Below the pieces are notes generated by a model. It saw nothing but the letters and a program-made list of their open reading frames with translations. It was not told the origin of the DNA and ran no database searches. Of a DNA stretch of 64,000 nucleotides, positions 1-8,557 are shown one piece after another. Source of the DNA: Solwaraspora sp. WMMD792 (GTDB taxonomy: Bacteria; Actinomycetota; Actinomycetes; Mycobacteriales; Micromonosporaceae); NCBI RefSeq assembly GCF_029626105.1, contig NZ_JARUBH010000009.1, forward strand, positions 5,394,001-5,458,000, given 5' to 3'. The position numbers and the translations under genes were made by a program. Position 1 is the stretch's first letter. Every line of letters begins with the position of its first letter.

Positions 1-138
1 CCGCTCATGACGCAGACCCGACGGGGCATACAACGCCTCGGTCGCCTCACCGACACCGACGTCGTTCCGACGAGCATTGGCCAGGCCCTCGTCGGTCCAC
101 ACATACTCGCGTTCCCCCACCCACCGACCGTAACACAT
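1..138 (-). CDS. 5' end of a small hypothetical protein, runs off the window
   Basis: An open minus-strand frame starts at an ATG at 136-138 and reaches the window edge after 46 codons without a stop. It begins MCYGRWVGEREYVW and continues with a charged segment (TDEGLANARRNDVG). Third codon positions are strongly GC-biased, as in real genes of this genome. The pattern recalls small toxin-like or DUF proteins of actinomycetes, but I do not recognise the family. There is no clear ribosome binding site, so an internal GTG start is possible. Confidence 0.4.
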   Translation of the reverse strand, partial: MCYGRWVGEREYVWTDEGLANARRNDVGVGEATEALYAPSGLRHER

Positions 139-649
139 CGTAATACGCGCTGTCGGCCGGACAGGCGACGACGCCCCACTCGTGCGTGCGAGGAACACCC
201 CCATACGACTACCACCCCTACCGATTCCCCCACCCGCATACCACCGGACCCGGCGAGACACGGTCAACCGCCCCGCGACACCCCGCCGAGAGGACCGTCG
301 CCGCGCACCTGCCCAACAGTCACAAGGAAGACCGGGAAGGACGACCCCGATGAGGCGGCAAGGGTGGGCGCAGTCCCGGCGGTCGAACCAGACATCGGCC
401 ACCAGCGGCGAACGCGGTGCTCCATGGGTGCTCGAACGTCGGGGAACCGGCACGGACGCACAGGGATCCAGCCGGAGCTCGCGGCTTCCCCGATCCGCCG
501 AGTTCGTTCACGCATGTCGATGGCGAGGCCCCGCATGGCCGGGACCTGGGCGGACACACCAAGATCGGGCCGGACTGAACTGGTTGCCGTCGGACCATTT
601 CAGGGCTAGAGTCGAAATAGGATAGCCTTGATTGTCTGCTTTGGACCAA
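139..649. other. Gene-poor stretch with a mobile-element scar
   Basis: No convincing gene is visible; the open frames are proline/arginine-rich and lack start signals. Positions 476-514 closely match 9377-9413 (shared core GCCGAGTTCGTTCAC). On the minus strand both copies encode VNELGGS-x-KPR, so this is probably the scar of an old insertion sequence. Confidence 0.45.
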
Positions 650-688
650 GGATCAGAAGGTTAGGGGTTCGAGTCCCTTCGGGCGCGC
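650..688 (+). other. 3' half of tRNA-Arg(ACG), probable attachment-site scar
   Basis: The sequence runs from the 3' side of the anticodon stem (GGATCAGAAGG) through a T arm (AGGGG-TTCGAGT-CCCTT) to the 3' acceptor strand CGGGCGCG. No 5' half is present, so this cannot be a working tRNA. A related copy lies at 28545-28586, and the similarity continues about 14 nt past the tRNA end (50 of 56 positions agree by eye). A recombinase remnant reads into this copy. This is how tRNA-targeting integrative elements leave their attachment sites. Confidence 0.7.
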
Positions 689-1030
689 GAGATCAACAGG
701 GGTCTGACCTGCCGAAACGGCAGTCAGGCCCTTCTTGCTGTCCGGCCGGTGTGGGTGCCACCCGGGGGTCATCACACTCCGTGACATCGCGTTCCGCTGT
801 GGGGTGTTGACCTGCGGCTTCTCCTGCTTCGCGGGTGCCTGTTGGACCGGAGTACCTGTTGCGGGTCGGGGTTGACGGCGGTTACGCCGGCCCTTGTCGC
901 GCATCTTGGCGCGGGTGCGGCGTGCGGCCGAGAGGACGAGGCGGGCGGTGGCGTCGGCACTTCGTCTCTGGGCGTAGGGCAGGACGCTGGTGTAGGTGTC
1001 GGCGGTGACCAGGATACTGGAGTGGCCTGT
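653..1030 (-). pseudogene. C-terminal remnant of a tyrosine recombinase (integrase)
   Basis: The minus-strand frame reads GHSSILVTADTYTSVLP, the conserved C-terminal block of actinomycete site-specific integrases with the catalytic tyrosine in TADTYTS. A basic tail follows, and the frame ends in ARPKGLEPLTF, which is the tRNA-Arg scar translated. The N-terminal core-binding domain and the catalytic R-H-R residues are missing because the upstream DNA switches at about 1030-1037 to transposase-like sequence. The integrase therefore belonged to an element whose attachment site is this tRNA-Arg, and it is inactive. Only the boundary of the frame is uncertain. Confidence 0.7.
699..732 (+). terminator. 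Hairpin terminator behind the tRNA-Arg scar
   Basis: GGGTCTGACCTGCCG and CGGCAGTCAGGCCC form a long near-perfect stem around AAA, followed by CTTCTT. The position just after a tRNA 3' end is typical of a native tRNA terminator. The second tRNA scar at 28.55 kb lacks this hairpin. Confidence 0.6.
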
Positions 1031-1036
1031 TTTCCC

Positions 1037-1175
1037 GCCGTGACCTGGCGTTTTGAAGATCGTGTCAGGCTGCTCGGCGGCGCTCGTTGTTGATCACCAT
1101 GTGGTCGGTGCCATCGTCGCGGAGGCTGCGTCCCCAGCGCTCGATGGAGCAGTTGGCCTGCGGGGTCGGGGGCGG
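1037..1175 (-). mobile_element. Transposase (integrase-core type) end fragment, left copy
   Basis: This stretch matches 8805-8870 and 9003-9110 with the same orientation. It starts with GTGACCTGG-x-GTTTTGAAGATC and runs into sequence whose minus strand encodes the ERWGRSLRDECTDHM-like block of integrase-core transposases (here degenerate). Compared with the right copy an internal block of about 130 bp is missing. It directly abuts the integrase remnant on one side and the 3' end of the pseudopeptide operon on the other. Confidence 0.6.
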
Positions 1176-1185
1176 GGACCGACGA

Positions 1186-2286
1186 CTACGGGAAGAGGTG
1201 GCGGTGGATGGGGTGGAGGCGGAACGTCCCACCGCGGTACGGGGAACGGTGACTGGCCGAGCGAGTACCGGCCGCCGCGGTGCGCAGCACTGCGGCGAGG
1301 TGGTAGTCCGGGTGTACCCCGTCCTCGCTCAGGGTCGACGTGACAGTCAGGTCGAGCACGTCGCCCGCTTCGACAACATGCTCCGAGTCGAACAGCGGAA
1401 AGTAGATGCACGCCCAGTTGCTCGCTACCCGCAGCGCGTCCAGTGGCTCCCCGTCGGGCAGGCCCCAGAGCCGCAGCCAGGTCAGCACCCCGTCCACCAT
1501 GCCCGGTCGTTCGATGGTGAGGCGGACCGACCGCCGCTGCTCCAGCGGCAGGTGGCCGTTGAGGTCGAGCACTTCCACGACCTGACCGTCGGCGAGCAAC
1601 GCGTCGCGGGCCGGGTGCTTGATGCGCAGGCGTACATCGAACGGGGCTCCGTGCCACTCGAAGATGGTCCTCAGGTAGCCGAGCGATTCCGCCGCGAAAG
1701 CCACGCGCCCGCCAGCGAAGAGCCGCCGGAAGGCAACCGGCGCGGCGAGTGTGACGCACCGGGCCGGCACGACCACAGCCTCCGCGGTGAGGTGCCGGCG
1801 CCGGGCATCGGTGAGCACCGCGGCGACACCCTCGGCCCCGGCCAGCGATCCGATGATCTCGGCGACGCAGACTTCCGCCTTCGGGGAGATGTCGAGCTCG
1901 GTGGAGACCCCACGCAGCAGAGTGATCCGCTCGCTGAGGCCCGGCTCCGCCAGCCACGCCCCAGCCCGCTGGAACGACTCCTCCATCGCTTCCATCGCGA
2001 AGACCTGGCGCGCGCCGTAGCGCACGCTCTCCCGCGCCCAGAGCAGGTCCGCGCCGGTGCCGATGTCGAGCACCACCCGGCCGGCGGCCAACCGGGCCAG
2101 CGCGGCACGGAACCGCTGGTTGCGCTCCTCGTCCTCGGTCATCCGCGCATACGACACCGCGTCGTAGCACGGGTACTCGCCGATACTGGGGCCGAGGGTG
2201 GGGACGCCGGGTGCCGTGGGATGTGCCGGGTCCACCAGGACCCGCACGGTCGACCCGGCCACCACCATTTCGACGGAGGTGGTCAT
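1186..2286 (-). CDS. Protein-arginine-methyltransferase-like SAM methyltransferase
   Basis: This 366-residue protein has a class I methyltransferase fold. The SAM motif VLDIGTGADLL is near residue 75. The segment AEIIGSLAGAEG is in the place of the glutamate-containing double-E loop of protein arginine methyltransferases, and a beta-barrel-like C-terminal half follows. It is the last gene of the leftward seven-gene operon, 31 bp after the amidinotransferase. Because the operon makes a guanidino compound, a guanidine or other N-methylation of the product is a reasonable inference; the true substrate is unknown. ATG start at 2286. The stop lies within about 20 bp of the left transposase scar, so the original 3' end could have been altered. 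Confidence 0.75.
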   Translation of the reverse strand: MTTSVEMVVAGSTVRVLVDPAHPTAPGVPTLGPSIGEYPCYDAVSYARMTEDEERNQRFRAALARLAAGRVVLDIGTGADLLWARESVRYGARQVFAMEAMEESFQRAGAWLAEPGLSERITLLRGVSTELDISPKAEVCVAEIIGSLAGAEGVAAVLTDARRRHLTAEAVVVPARCVTLAAPVAFRRLFAGGRVAFAAESLGYLRTIFEWHGAPFDVRLRIKHPARDALLADGQVVEVLDLNGHLPLEQRRSVRLTIERPGMVDGVLTWLRLWGLPDGEPLDALRVASNWACIYFPLFDSEHVVEAGDVLDLTVTSTLSEDGVHPDYHLAAVLRTAAAGTRSASHRSPYRGGTFRLHPIHRHLFP

Positions 2287-2317
2287 CGTGCTCCTCGATC
2301 AGGCCGGACGCGGCCGC

Positions 2318-3433
2318 TCAGTCCAGGTAGTTCTCCGGCCCGCCGGCGCGGACGGTGTCCAGCGTGACGCAGTGGAAGCCGCCGCCGAGCGCCCGGGCGT
2401 GGCGCAGCCGGTGCGGCAGCACGGTGATGCCGCGATCCTCCAACGCGCGGATCAGATCCGGCTGGTCGGCGTCGACGATCGCGTGCTCCTCGTCCACCAT
2501 CAGCAGGTTCATGCTGATCCACTGTTCGCTCAACGTGGGTTGCCAGATCGCGGGCTGGCGCAGCGGCGGACACCACAGCACGTCCCAGCCGCGCAGCGGT
2601 TCCGGAACCGCGTCCGGCTTGATCCGGCCCGGGTTGAGCAGCACCAAACCGGGACGCAGGAAGGATATGGTGCTGTCGATGTGGGTGTAGCCGTAGATTC
2701 CGCGCAGCGGATGGATCCGGATGTCCCCGAGCAGCCGAACGGTGGATTCCAGCCAGCGCAGCCCGAGCTCGTTGCCGCTGCGGGACACCTGGTAGAACAG
2801 GTCCCGCCCGACACGGAGCACGTTGGCGGCGTCGAAAACCGGCTCGGCCTCCCCCAGGTCGGGCAGGCCGTCCGCGTCGACCAGGTACAACTCGTCGGGC
2901 AGCTGCGGCCGGGGCGCGGCCAGCCAGGTGGCGCCGCGCAGCAGGTAGTCCTGGAAGAGCGGACGCAGCCCGAACAGCTCGAAGTAGCGGGACCGCGTCG
3001 GGCTGGGGGTCTCGATGATGGTGGAACCGACGACCAGGGTGAGGTCTCGGGGGCAGTACGACTTGAATCCGGCGCTGCGCCAACGGGGGGTGGCGAACTC
3101 CACGCTGTGGTCAACGACTGCGGGCTGGTGCACGGTCACACCCAGCCCACGCAAGGTGGCAACGAACAGGGCCAGGTCCTCGTTCGTCTCCTCGACGATA
3201 TGCGCCGGCACCTCACCCACCTCGAGTTTGCCCAGCTCCGCCCGGGTCAGTTTCGGGTAGCAGGTGAGCCACGCGGACGGGTCGTCCTGCTCGGGGATAC
3301 GGATGTGCGTGGCGTGCCCGACGACGATCTCGCGGAGGGTGGTGAACTCGTCCCAGGAGCTGACCGCCGGTGGACCGGAACGGTCGGGGTTGGTGGACGG
3401 GGCTGGCCTGGTGACCATCTGGTCAGCGGTCAC
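2318..3433 (-). CDS. Glycine-amidinotransferase-family enzyme (amidino transfer from arginine)
   Basis: The protein (366 residues from ATG 3418, 371 from GTG 3433) is full length for the arginine:glycine amidinotransferase family. Family signatures are YGYTHIDST with the catalytic His (H247 from the ATG), EPVFDAANV, and GGGFHCVTLD with the catalytic Cys350. Such enzymes form an amidino-enzyme from arginine and pass the amidine to an amine. Ketomemicins carry an N-amidino-arginine, which fits a role here. GTG 3433 is preferred because AGGA lies about 8 nt upstream and the gap to the MaoC stop is only 2 bp; ATG 3418 lacks a binding site. Confidence 0.88.
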   Translation of the reverse strand: MTADQMVTRPAPSTNPDRSGPPAVSSWDEFTTLREIVVGHATHIRIPEQDDPSAWLTCYPKLTRAELGKLEVGEVPAHIVEETNEDLALFVATLRGLGVTVHQPAVVDHSVEFATPRWRSAGFKSYCPRDLTLVVGSTIIETPSPTRSRYFELFGLRPLFQDYLLRGATWLAAPRPQLPDELYLVDADGLPDLGEAEPVFDAANVLRVGRDLFYQVSRSGNELGLRWLESTVRLLGDIRIHPLRGIYGYTHIDSTISFLRPGLVLLNPGRIKPDAVPEPLRGWDVLWCPPLRQPAIWQPTLSEQWISMNLLMVDEEHAIVDADQPDLIRALEDRGITVLPHRLRHARALGGGFHCVTLDTVRAGGPENYLD

Positions 3434-3435
3434 TG

Positions 3436-3996
3436 TCAGTATCCTGTTCTGTCGTCGATGCTGGATCCCTGAGTTGGCACCAGGAAACTGCGGTCGAAGG
3501 TGAGCACCACCTCGCCGGTGGCCTTGATCCCGGTGGTGCGGCAACTCACGATGCCCTCGCCTGGACGGCTGGTGGAGAGCCGCTTGCTGGTCACCTCGCT
3601 CTCGGCGTAGAGGGTGTCGCCGACGTAGACCGGGTGGGACAGGCGAATCCGGTCCCAGCCGAGGTTCGCGATCGCCCGGCCGCTCGTGCTGCGGGCGGTC
3701 ATCCCGCCGATGATGCTCAGCGTCACCAGGCTGGAGACGAGGGGTTTGCCCCACCGGCCCTGGGCTGCGTACGCGCCGTCGATGTGCAGCGGTGACGCAT
3801 TCATGCTCAACATGCTCATCAGCACGTTGTCCATCTCGGTCACGGTACGGCCGGGGCGATGCTCGAACACCGTGCCGACGACGATCTCGTCGTAGTAGAA
3901 GCCGACCTGTTCGCGGTACCGGTTCTCCCCCACCTTGCGATACCCGGTCGGATGGGGATGGTCAGCGATCGGCCTCCGTTCCTGTTCAAAGGGCAT
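3436..3996 (-). CDS. MaoC-family dehydratase
   Basis: The 186-residue protein is a single hot-dog domain of the MaoC dehydratase family (YYDEIVVGTVFEHRPGRTVTEMDNVLMSML, then YVGDTLYAESEVTSKR). Its close relatives act on beta-hydroxyacyl-CoA or mesaconyl-CoA-like substrates. It overlaps the end of the PLP gene by 11 bp. In the ketomemicin pathway a dehydratase removes water from the aldol adduct of an aryl pyruvate and malonyl-CoA before reduction; I infer the same role here from the operon. Confidence 0.85.
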   Translation of the reverse strand: MPFEQERRPIADHPHPTGYRKVGENRYREQVGFYYDEIVVGTVFEHRPGRTVTEMDNVLMSMLSMNASPLHIDGAYAAQGRWGKPLVSSLVTLSIIGGMTARSTSGRAIANLGWDRIRLSHPVYVGDTLYAESEVTSKRLSTSRPGEGIVSCRTTGIKATGEVVLTFDRSFLVPTQGSSIDDRTGY

Positions 3997-5227
3997 CGGT
4001 GAGCTCCCGCACATGGTCGACGAAGGTGGCCAGAACCTCCTGGTCGATGTCCGCACGGATCATGATCCGCAGCCCGGCCTGCCCCTGCGGCACGATCGGG
4101 AAGAACACGGCGGAGCTGTAGAAGCCCCGCCGGTACAACTCCGCGGAGAGCCGGACGGCCCGGTCGGCGTCGCCCACGGTGATCCGGCGTACCGGCAGAC
4201 CGTTGCCCGCGTACGACGTCGGCAGAAGCTCGTCGAAGTACGCCACGTTCTCGTGCAGCCGGCGCTGCAACTCGCGCAGCTCGGATGAGCGGTGGATAGC
4301 GGCGCTCGCCAACGAGGCGCCCACCAGAGGCACGGCCATGTTCTGCGACCAGCCCACCGGCCCGGCGTGCCGGGTCAGAAAGCCGTACGTCTCGGGGTCG
4401 CCGAGCATGGCCACACCGCCGCCGGTGCCGAAGCCCTTGCCAAGGCTGGTGACGATGATGGTGAGCGGGTTCATCGTCAGCCGGGAGCGGACAAAACCCT
4501 CGCCCCGCTCGCCGACGATCGACAGCGAATGCGAATCGTCGATGAACAGGAACAGCCCGTACCGGTCCTGGAGGTCCAGGAGGCCGTCCAGGGCCGCGGT
4601 ACCTCCCATCGAGTACGCGCCGTCGGCGACGTACGCCACGCTCGGATACCGCCGGCAGACGTCCTCCAGGTAGTCCAGGTCGTTGTGGCTGCAGGTGAGG
4701 ACCATGCTCTCCTCGGCACAGATGGGCTTCACGTACGACATGCAGAAGTGGCAGAACCGGTCGAAGACCATCACCCGGGGGCCGCCCGGGGCAAGGTGCC
4801 CGGAGGCGACCAGGGGGAGAATGCCGGCGGTGAGGGCGCTGCACGAGCTGCCTGGAAGCACCTGGGCGCCAAACAGGTCGGTCAGTTCCTCCTCAAGACG
4901 GGCCAGCAACTGGTGCCGGATACGGGTAGTGGAGGTGACCAGCGAGGTTGCGCCGGCCTCGCGCAACGCCGCCACGGCGCCCTCGATCACCGCCGGGTGG
5001 TGATTGAGGCCCAGGTACCCGCAGGAACACATGTTGACGAACTCGTGGCCGATCTCCCGGTCGACGAGCCGGTTGTTCGCGTCGCCCGAGGGTACGTCGA
5101 CTCTGATTCCGGTCAGGCCATGGTCGGCCGCTGCCTGCCACACCGGGTCGGCGGTCCGGATCATCTTCGCCGCGTTGCGGTACCGGTGCGGTCCGATGAT
5201 GTCTTGTTCCTTGTCTGTGCTCGTCAT
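3986..5227 (-). CDS. PLP-dependent alpha-oxoamine synthase (glycine C-acetyltransferase type)
   Basis: This 413-residue protein belongs to the KBL/AONS/ALAS fold-I family. The Schiff-base lysine is K264 in SLGKGFGTGGG. FIDDSHS (residues 228-234) holds the PLP-binding Asp and His, and the N-terminal CSCGYLGLNHHP block is typical of the family. These enzymes join an acyl-CoA to an amino acid with loss of CO2, giving an aminoketone. In ketomemicin-type pathways this step makes the ketomethylene pseudopeptide bond. The ATG at 5227 is preceded by a strong GGGGAGAGGGAG site. The AONS plus amidinotransferase pair also recalls the first saxitoxin steps, but the other genes do not. Confidence 0.88.
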   Translation of the reverse strand: MTSTDKEQDIIGPHRYRNAAKMIRTADPVWQAAADHGLTGIRVDVPSGDANNRLVDREIGHEFVNMCSCGYLGLNHHPAVIEGAVAALREAGATSLVTSTTRIRHQLLARLEEELTDLFGAQVLPGSSCSALTAGILPLVASGHLAPGGPRVMVFDRFCHFCMSYVKPICAEESMVLTCSHNDLDYLEDVCRRYPSVAYVADGAYSMGGTAALDGLLDLQDRYGLFLFIDDSHSLSIVGERGEGFVRSRLTMNPLTIIVTSLGKGFGTGGGVAMLGDPETYGFLTRHAGPVGWSQNMAVPLVGASLASAAIHRSSELRELQRRLHENVAYFDELLPTSYAGNGLPVRRITVGDADRAVRLSAELYRRGFYSSAVFFPIVPQGQAGLRIMIRADIDQEVLATFVDHVRELTDAL

Positions 5228-5272
5228 CTCCCTCTCCCCTGCCGATGGGCCGGACGGATGGTGTTCCGACGG

Positions 5273-6118
5273 TCAGCCAGGCGGATCGAACTCGTCGAGC
5301 AGCCGCTGGGACGCCTCGAAGAAGGGCCGACCCACCATCACCCCCTCGACGGTGGTGATGCCCTGGCTGCTGTGCTGCGCGGCAGCCACCACACGGCGGG
5401 CCGCCTCCAGCGATTGCGCATCCGGCGAGAAGGCCTTGTTGATGGTGGCCACTTGGCGGGGATGCAGGGCGATCTTGCCACTGAATCCAAGGTTCTGTGC
5501 CAGGATCGCCTCCCGCCGCAGCGTGGTCAGGTCCTGTAGGTGGAAGGTCGGTGAGTCGATCGCCTCGACCTCGGCCGCCCGGGCGGCGTTCACCACGCGG
5601 GTGCGGGCATGCACCAGCGGGTCCCAGCGCAGCTCGATGCCGAGGGCGGACGCGTAGTCCGCGGACCCGAAGATCAGCGCACGTGGTCGGGGCGAGGTCG
5701 CCGCGATCGCGGCAACGTTCTCCACCCCGCGTGGCGTCTCGATCACCGCGAACAGTTCCAGGTCCGGACGGACCGGCCGGAGCAGCCGCGCCACGATCTC
5801 GATGTCCCGGGGCGACTCCACCTTGGGCACCAGCACGATGGCCGGCTTGACCGGATACTCCCGTAGGGCGAGCAGGTCCCGCACGCCGTCCGGCTCGGTG
5901 ATCGCGTTGACCCGTACGGCGCACCGGCGACCAGCTGAGCTCTCACCGGTGAAGAAGGCTGTCGCCCGGACCCGGGCATCGGCCTTGGCCGGGGCCGGCA
6001 CCGAGTCCTCCAGGTCGACCAGGCAGATGTCGGCCCCGGAACGGTGACAGTTGGCGTACCGGTCGGACGCAGTCGCCGGGGTGCAGAGCACGGATCGGCA
6101 GTACCGGGTGAACATCAC
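5273..6118 (-). CDS. HpcH/HpaI-CitE family CoA-ester aldolase/lyase
   Basis: The roughly 280-residue TIM-barrel protein matches citrate lyase beta/malyl-CoA lyase enzymes: CRSVLCTPATASDRY at the start, VDLEDSVP, AVRVN, PKVES, VIETPRGV with the metal-binding Glu, FGSADYASALG with the metal-binding Asp, and GKIALHPRQV. It probably catalyses a Claisen or aldol-type condensation of an acyl-CoA with an oxo acid. In a ketomemicin-type pathway this joins phenylpyruvate or a similar acid to malonyl-CoA. The start overlaps the stop of the reductase gene; GTG 6118 and ATG 6115 are both possible, the ATG more likely. Confidence 0.85.
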   Translation of the reverse strand: MMFTRYCRSVLCTPATASDRYANCHRSGADICLVDLEDSVPAPAKADARVRATAFFTGESSAGRRCAVRVNAITEPDGVRDLLALREYPVKPAIVLVPKVESPRDIEIVARLLRPVRPDLELFAVIETPRGVENVAAIAATSPRPRALIFGSADYASALGIELRWDPLVHARTRVVNAARAAEVEAIDSPTFHLQDLTTLRREAILAQNLGFSGKIALHPRQVATINKAFSPDAQSLEAARRVVAAAQHSSQGITTVEGVMVGRPFFEASQRLLDEFDPPG

Positions 6119-7134
6119 ACCTCCCGGCGTACGTCAATGAGAACTTTGCCCGTGGTGGCTCGGGCGGCGACCGCCGCGTGCGCCGCGCCGGCCTCGGGCA
6201 GCGCCACCGTCCGGTTGACATGCACCGCGAGCCGGCCCTGTGCCGCCAGGTCGAACAGCCGGTCTGCGATGTCGCACAACAGCTCGCGGTGGTCGACCAC
6301 GTGCCGCATCCAGAACCCGGCGCAGCCGATTGAATCCCGCGTCAGTTGGGCGGTGGTCAGCGCGACGACGCCGGCGTCAGCATCAGCGCCGTTGGCGACG
6401 GCACTGGTGTCAGCGGCGGATCCGGTGCGCCAGCCAAGGCAGACCAGCCGCCCGAACGGCGCCAGGCCGGCCAGCCCTGCCTGGGCCGTTGCGCCGCCCA
6501 CCGAGTCGACGAACAGGTCCAACCCGGCGCCGCCGGCCGCCTCCCGCAGCCGGCCGGCCAGTTCCGGGTCCGCCGGGTCCAACGCCACGTCCGCACCGAG
6601 CCGTTTGACGAACTGTCGCTTGGCGGCGGTGGAGGCAAGCCCGATCACCGGGGAGGCGCCGAGCGCCACGGCGAGCTGCACCGCGAGGTGGCCCACCCCG
6701 CCGGCCGCCGCAGAGACCGCCACGCTCTCCCCTGCCCGCAGCCGTCCGGCCAGCAGCAGTGCACCGTAGGCGGTGCCGCCCTGTTCAAACAGGCCGACCG
6801 CCTGCGCATCGTCGATGCCCGCCGGAACTTCCACTGTGTACGCGTCTCGCGCCGCCGCCACCTCGGCGTACCCGCCGCCCTGACGCAGCAGCGCGACCAC
6901 CCGCCGGCCGTCGGTCCGCCGGCGGCCGGCCGCCTCCACTCCGAGCACCGCGGGTAGCCGCAGGTGGGCGTGGGCACCAGCCCGCTGCTCCAGGTCGTCG
7001 AAGTTGACCCCGGTCAGGGTCACATCGATCAGGCTCTCCCCTGGGCCGGGCAGCGGTTCGGGTATCCGTTCGACGCGTAGCACTTCCGGGCCTCCGACGC
7101 GGCGCAGGACCGCCGCCCGCATCTGCCTGCTCAC
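6115..7134 (-). CDS. Medium-chain NADPH-dependent reductase, quinone-oxidoreductase type
   Basis: This protein of about 340 residues starts RAAVLRRVGGPEVLRVERIPEP and carries the nucleotide-binding motif AAAGGVGHLAVQLA, as in zinc-free medium-chain reductases (QOR/enoyl reductase type). No structural zinc cysteines are seen. Between the ligase and the aldolase genes, its most likely job is reduction of the enoyl-CoA left by the MaoC dehydratase. GTG 7134 is annotated; ATG 7122 fits the usual family N-terminus equally well. Confidence 0.82.
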   Translation of the reverse strand: MSRQMRAAVLRRVGGPEVLRVERIPEPLPGPGESLIDVTLTGVNFDDLEQRAGAHAHLRLPAVLGVEAAGRRRTDGRRVVALLRQGGGYAEVAAARDAYTVEVPAGIDDAQAVGLFEQGGTAYGALLLAGRLRAGESVAVSAAAGGVGHLAVQLAVALGASPVIGLASTAAKRQFVKRLGADVALDPADPELAGRLREAAGGAGLDLFVDSVGGATAQAGLAGLAPFGRLVCLGWRTGSAADTSAVANGADADAGVVALTTAQLTRDSIGCAGFWMRHVVDHRELLCDIADRLFDLAAQGRLAVHVNRTVALPEAGAAHAAVAARATTGKVLIDVRREV

Positions 7135-7222
7135 CGCAGCCGCCGGGAACCGATGCCGTCCGACCCGGCCCGGTCGGGTCCGCCTCCGTGGCGGCGGGCA
7201 CGCCCCGGCGGCACGGTGCCGG

Positions 7223-8557
7223 TCACGGCGTGCCGTCCACGAAGAGGCGGCCCAGCCCGCGGTGCATCTCCTCTGCGGCGGCCAGGTCCTCGGCGATCGC
7301 GCAGCAGGCGACAGTGCCGCCCACGTCGACCTCGTTCGAGGTGATCACGACCCCGGTACGGCTGGTCGGGTCGTAGCTTAGATTCGCCACGGCGAGCCGG
7401 TCGACGGCCGCCCCGAACGACGGCACGACCCAGCCACCGCGTTCCAGGAAGACACGTTTCTCCTGGTAGCCGGCGTCCACCACGCGGCCGTCAAGCACCA
7501 GGTGCACGTGGGTGGAGCCGGTGAGGCGGCAGTTGGTCTCGGTGAAGAGCACCTGCCCGTCCTGGGTGTGGATGGCGTCGGCGCTGACCACCCCCCGGTA
7601 ACCGAGTACCCGCAGGGACTCGACCAGCCGCTGGGCGCCGTCAAGCAACTCCGCTCTGGTCTCCGGCTCGATCGTCTGCGCCGGCAGCACCGAACCGACC
7701 GCTACCGGCTCCATCAGCAGCTCACCCACGCCGATCAGCCGGGCACCTTCGTCTCCGACAAGGAACTCCGCGTAGACGGTGGTGGAGCCGGGAAAGAAAC
7801 GCTCCACCACCAGCCGGTGCGCACGCCCTGCGGTGAGCCACTCCCAGCGCCGCTCCAGATAGGAGAGCACGGCGGAACGGTCCGGCAGCACCACCACGCG
7901 GGGTGCACCCACCGGCACCACACCATCGGTACGGCTGAGGATCTCGTTGCCGAAACCACCGCCGCTGAACTCCAACTTCACCATCACGCTGTGGCCCCGG
8001 TCGAACAGACCGGTGATCGCCTCGATCGCCTGTTCTAGGCCGCTGACGACGGTGCCCGGGGCGATCGGTACGCCGGCTCCGGCGGCCAGCGCCCGAAACC
8101 CGGCCTTACTGTTCACCAGCGCGTCGCCGGCCTGGGCACTGAACGGGTACCCGGGCAGGGCCGCCTCGGCGGCCAACGCCCGGGCGAGCCCGGTGACGGA
8201 GAGATCCTTGTAGACGGCGAGGATCTCACCCGGCGGCCCGTCTCCGAGGGCGCGGCGGAGCGCCGCCAGGAAGCCGGGATCGGTGAGCCGGTCCGGGGTG
8301 AGGAGATCCGAGCCGAGGCCGCCAGGCGGGGGGACCATCAGGGTGAGCGAGGCGGCGTCGGTACCGGTCAGGCCGGTGACGTAACTCACGTACTCCGGCG
8401 GCGGGGCGAACGGCAGGACCAGCACGTCGCCGTCCCGGGCAAACCAGAGCATCCGCTGGGCGACACAGCCACCGGCCCGGAGCTGGGCCGGGGTCAGCGC
8501 CGCGAGATCACCGATCATCTCCGAAGTCCGGCTGTTGCCGATGATCAGCGTGGTCAT
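7223..8557 (-). CDS. ATP-grasp peptide ligase (PGM1/ketomemicin-ligase type)
   Basis: The 444-residue protein has ATP-grasp motifs: VMVKLEFSGGGFGNEIL (ATP-binding Lys and glycine-rich loop), VVERFFPGS, and FTETNCRLTGSTHVH with the metal-binding Glu and Asn. It is the first gene of the leftward operon, preceded by an AT-rich promoter region. Ligases of this type join an amino acid to a peptide-like acceptor through an acyl phosphate. Here it would couple the amidino amino acid to the ketomethylene unit. ATG 8557 starts at the conserved TTLIIGNSRT strand; the frame stays open upstream but looks non-coding there. It shares the E-x-N-x-R-L-x-x-S signature with the ligase at 35.2 kb. Confidence 0.85.
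   Translation of the reverse strand: MTTLIIGNSRTSEMIGDLAALTPAQLRAGGCVAQRMLWFARDGDVLVLPFAPPPEYVSYVTGLTGTDAASLTLMVPPPGGLGSDLLTPDRLTDPGFLAALRRALGDGPPGEILAVYKDLSVTGLARALAAEAALPGYPFSAQAGDALVNSKAGFRALAAGAGVPIAPGTVVSGLEQAIEAITGLFDRGHSVMVKLEFSGGGFGNEILSRTDGVVPVGAPRVVVLPDRSAVLSYLERRWEWLTAGRAHRLVVERFFPGSTTVYAEFLVGDEGARLIGVGELLMEPVAVGSVLPAQTIEPETRAELLDGAQRLVESLRVLGYRGVVSADAIHTQDGQVLFTETNCRLTGSTHVHLVLDGRVVDAGYQEKRVFLERGGWVVPSFGAAVDRLAVANLSYDPTSRTGVVITSNEVDVGGTVACCAIAEDLAAAEEMHRGLGRLFVDGTP

Noticed and set aside
650-688. A functional tRNA-Arg gene
   Set aside because: Only the 3' half is present; the upstream bases cannot form the D arm or the 5' acceptor strand.
1087-2367. A long plus-strand frame opposite the methyltransferase gene
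   Set aside because: It is the antisense shadow of the methyltransferase in GC-rich DNA. The minus strand has clear family motifs; this frame has none.
2318-5227. A saxitoxin-like pathway, from the AONS enzyme next to an amidinotransferase
   Set aside because: No polyketide-synthase, cyclase, sulfotransferase or Rieske genes are present. The aldolase, MaoC, reductase and ATP-grasp genes fit a ketomemicin-type pathway much better.
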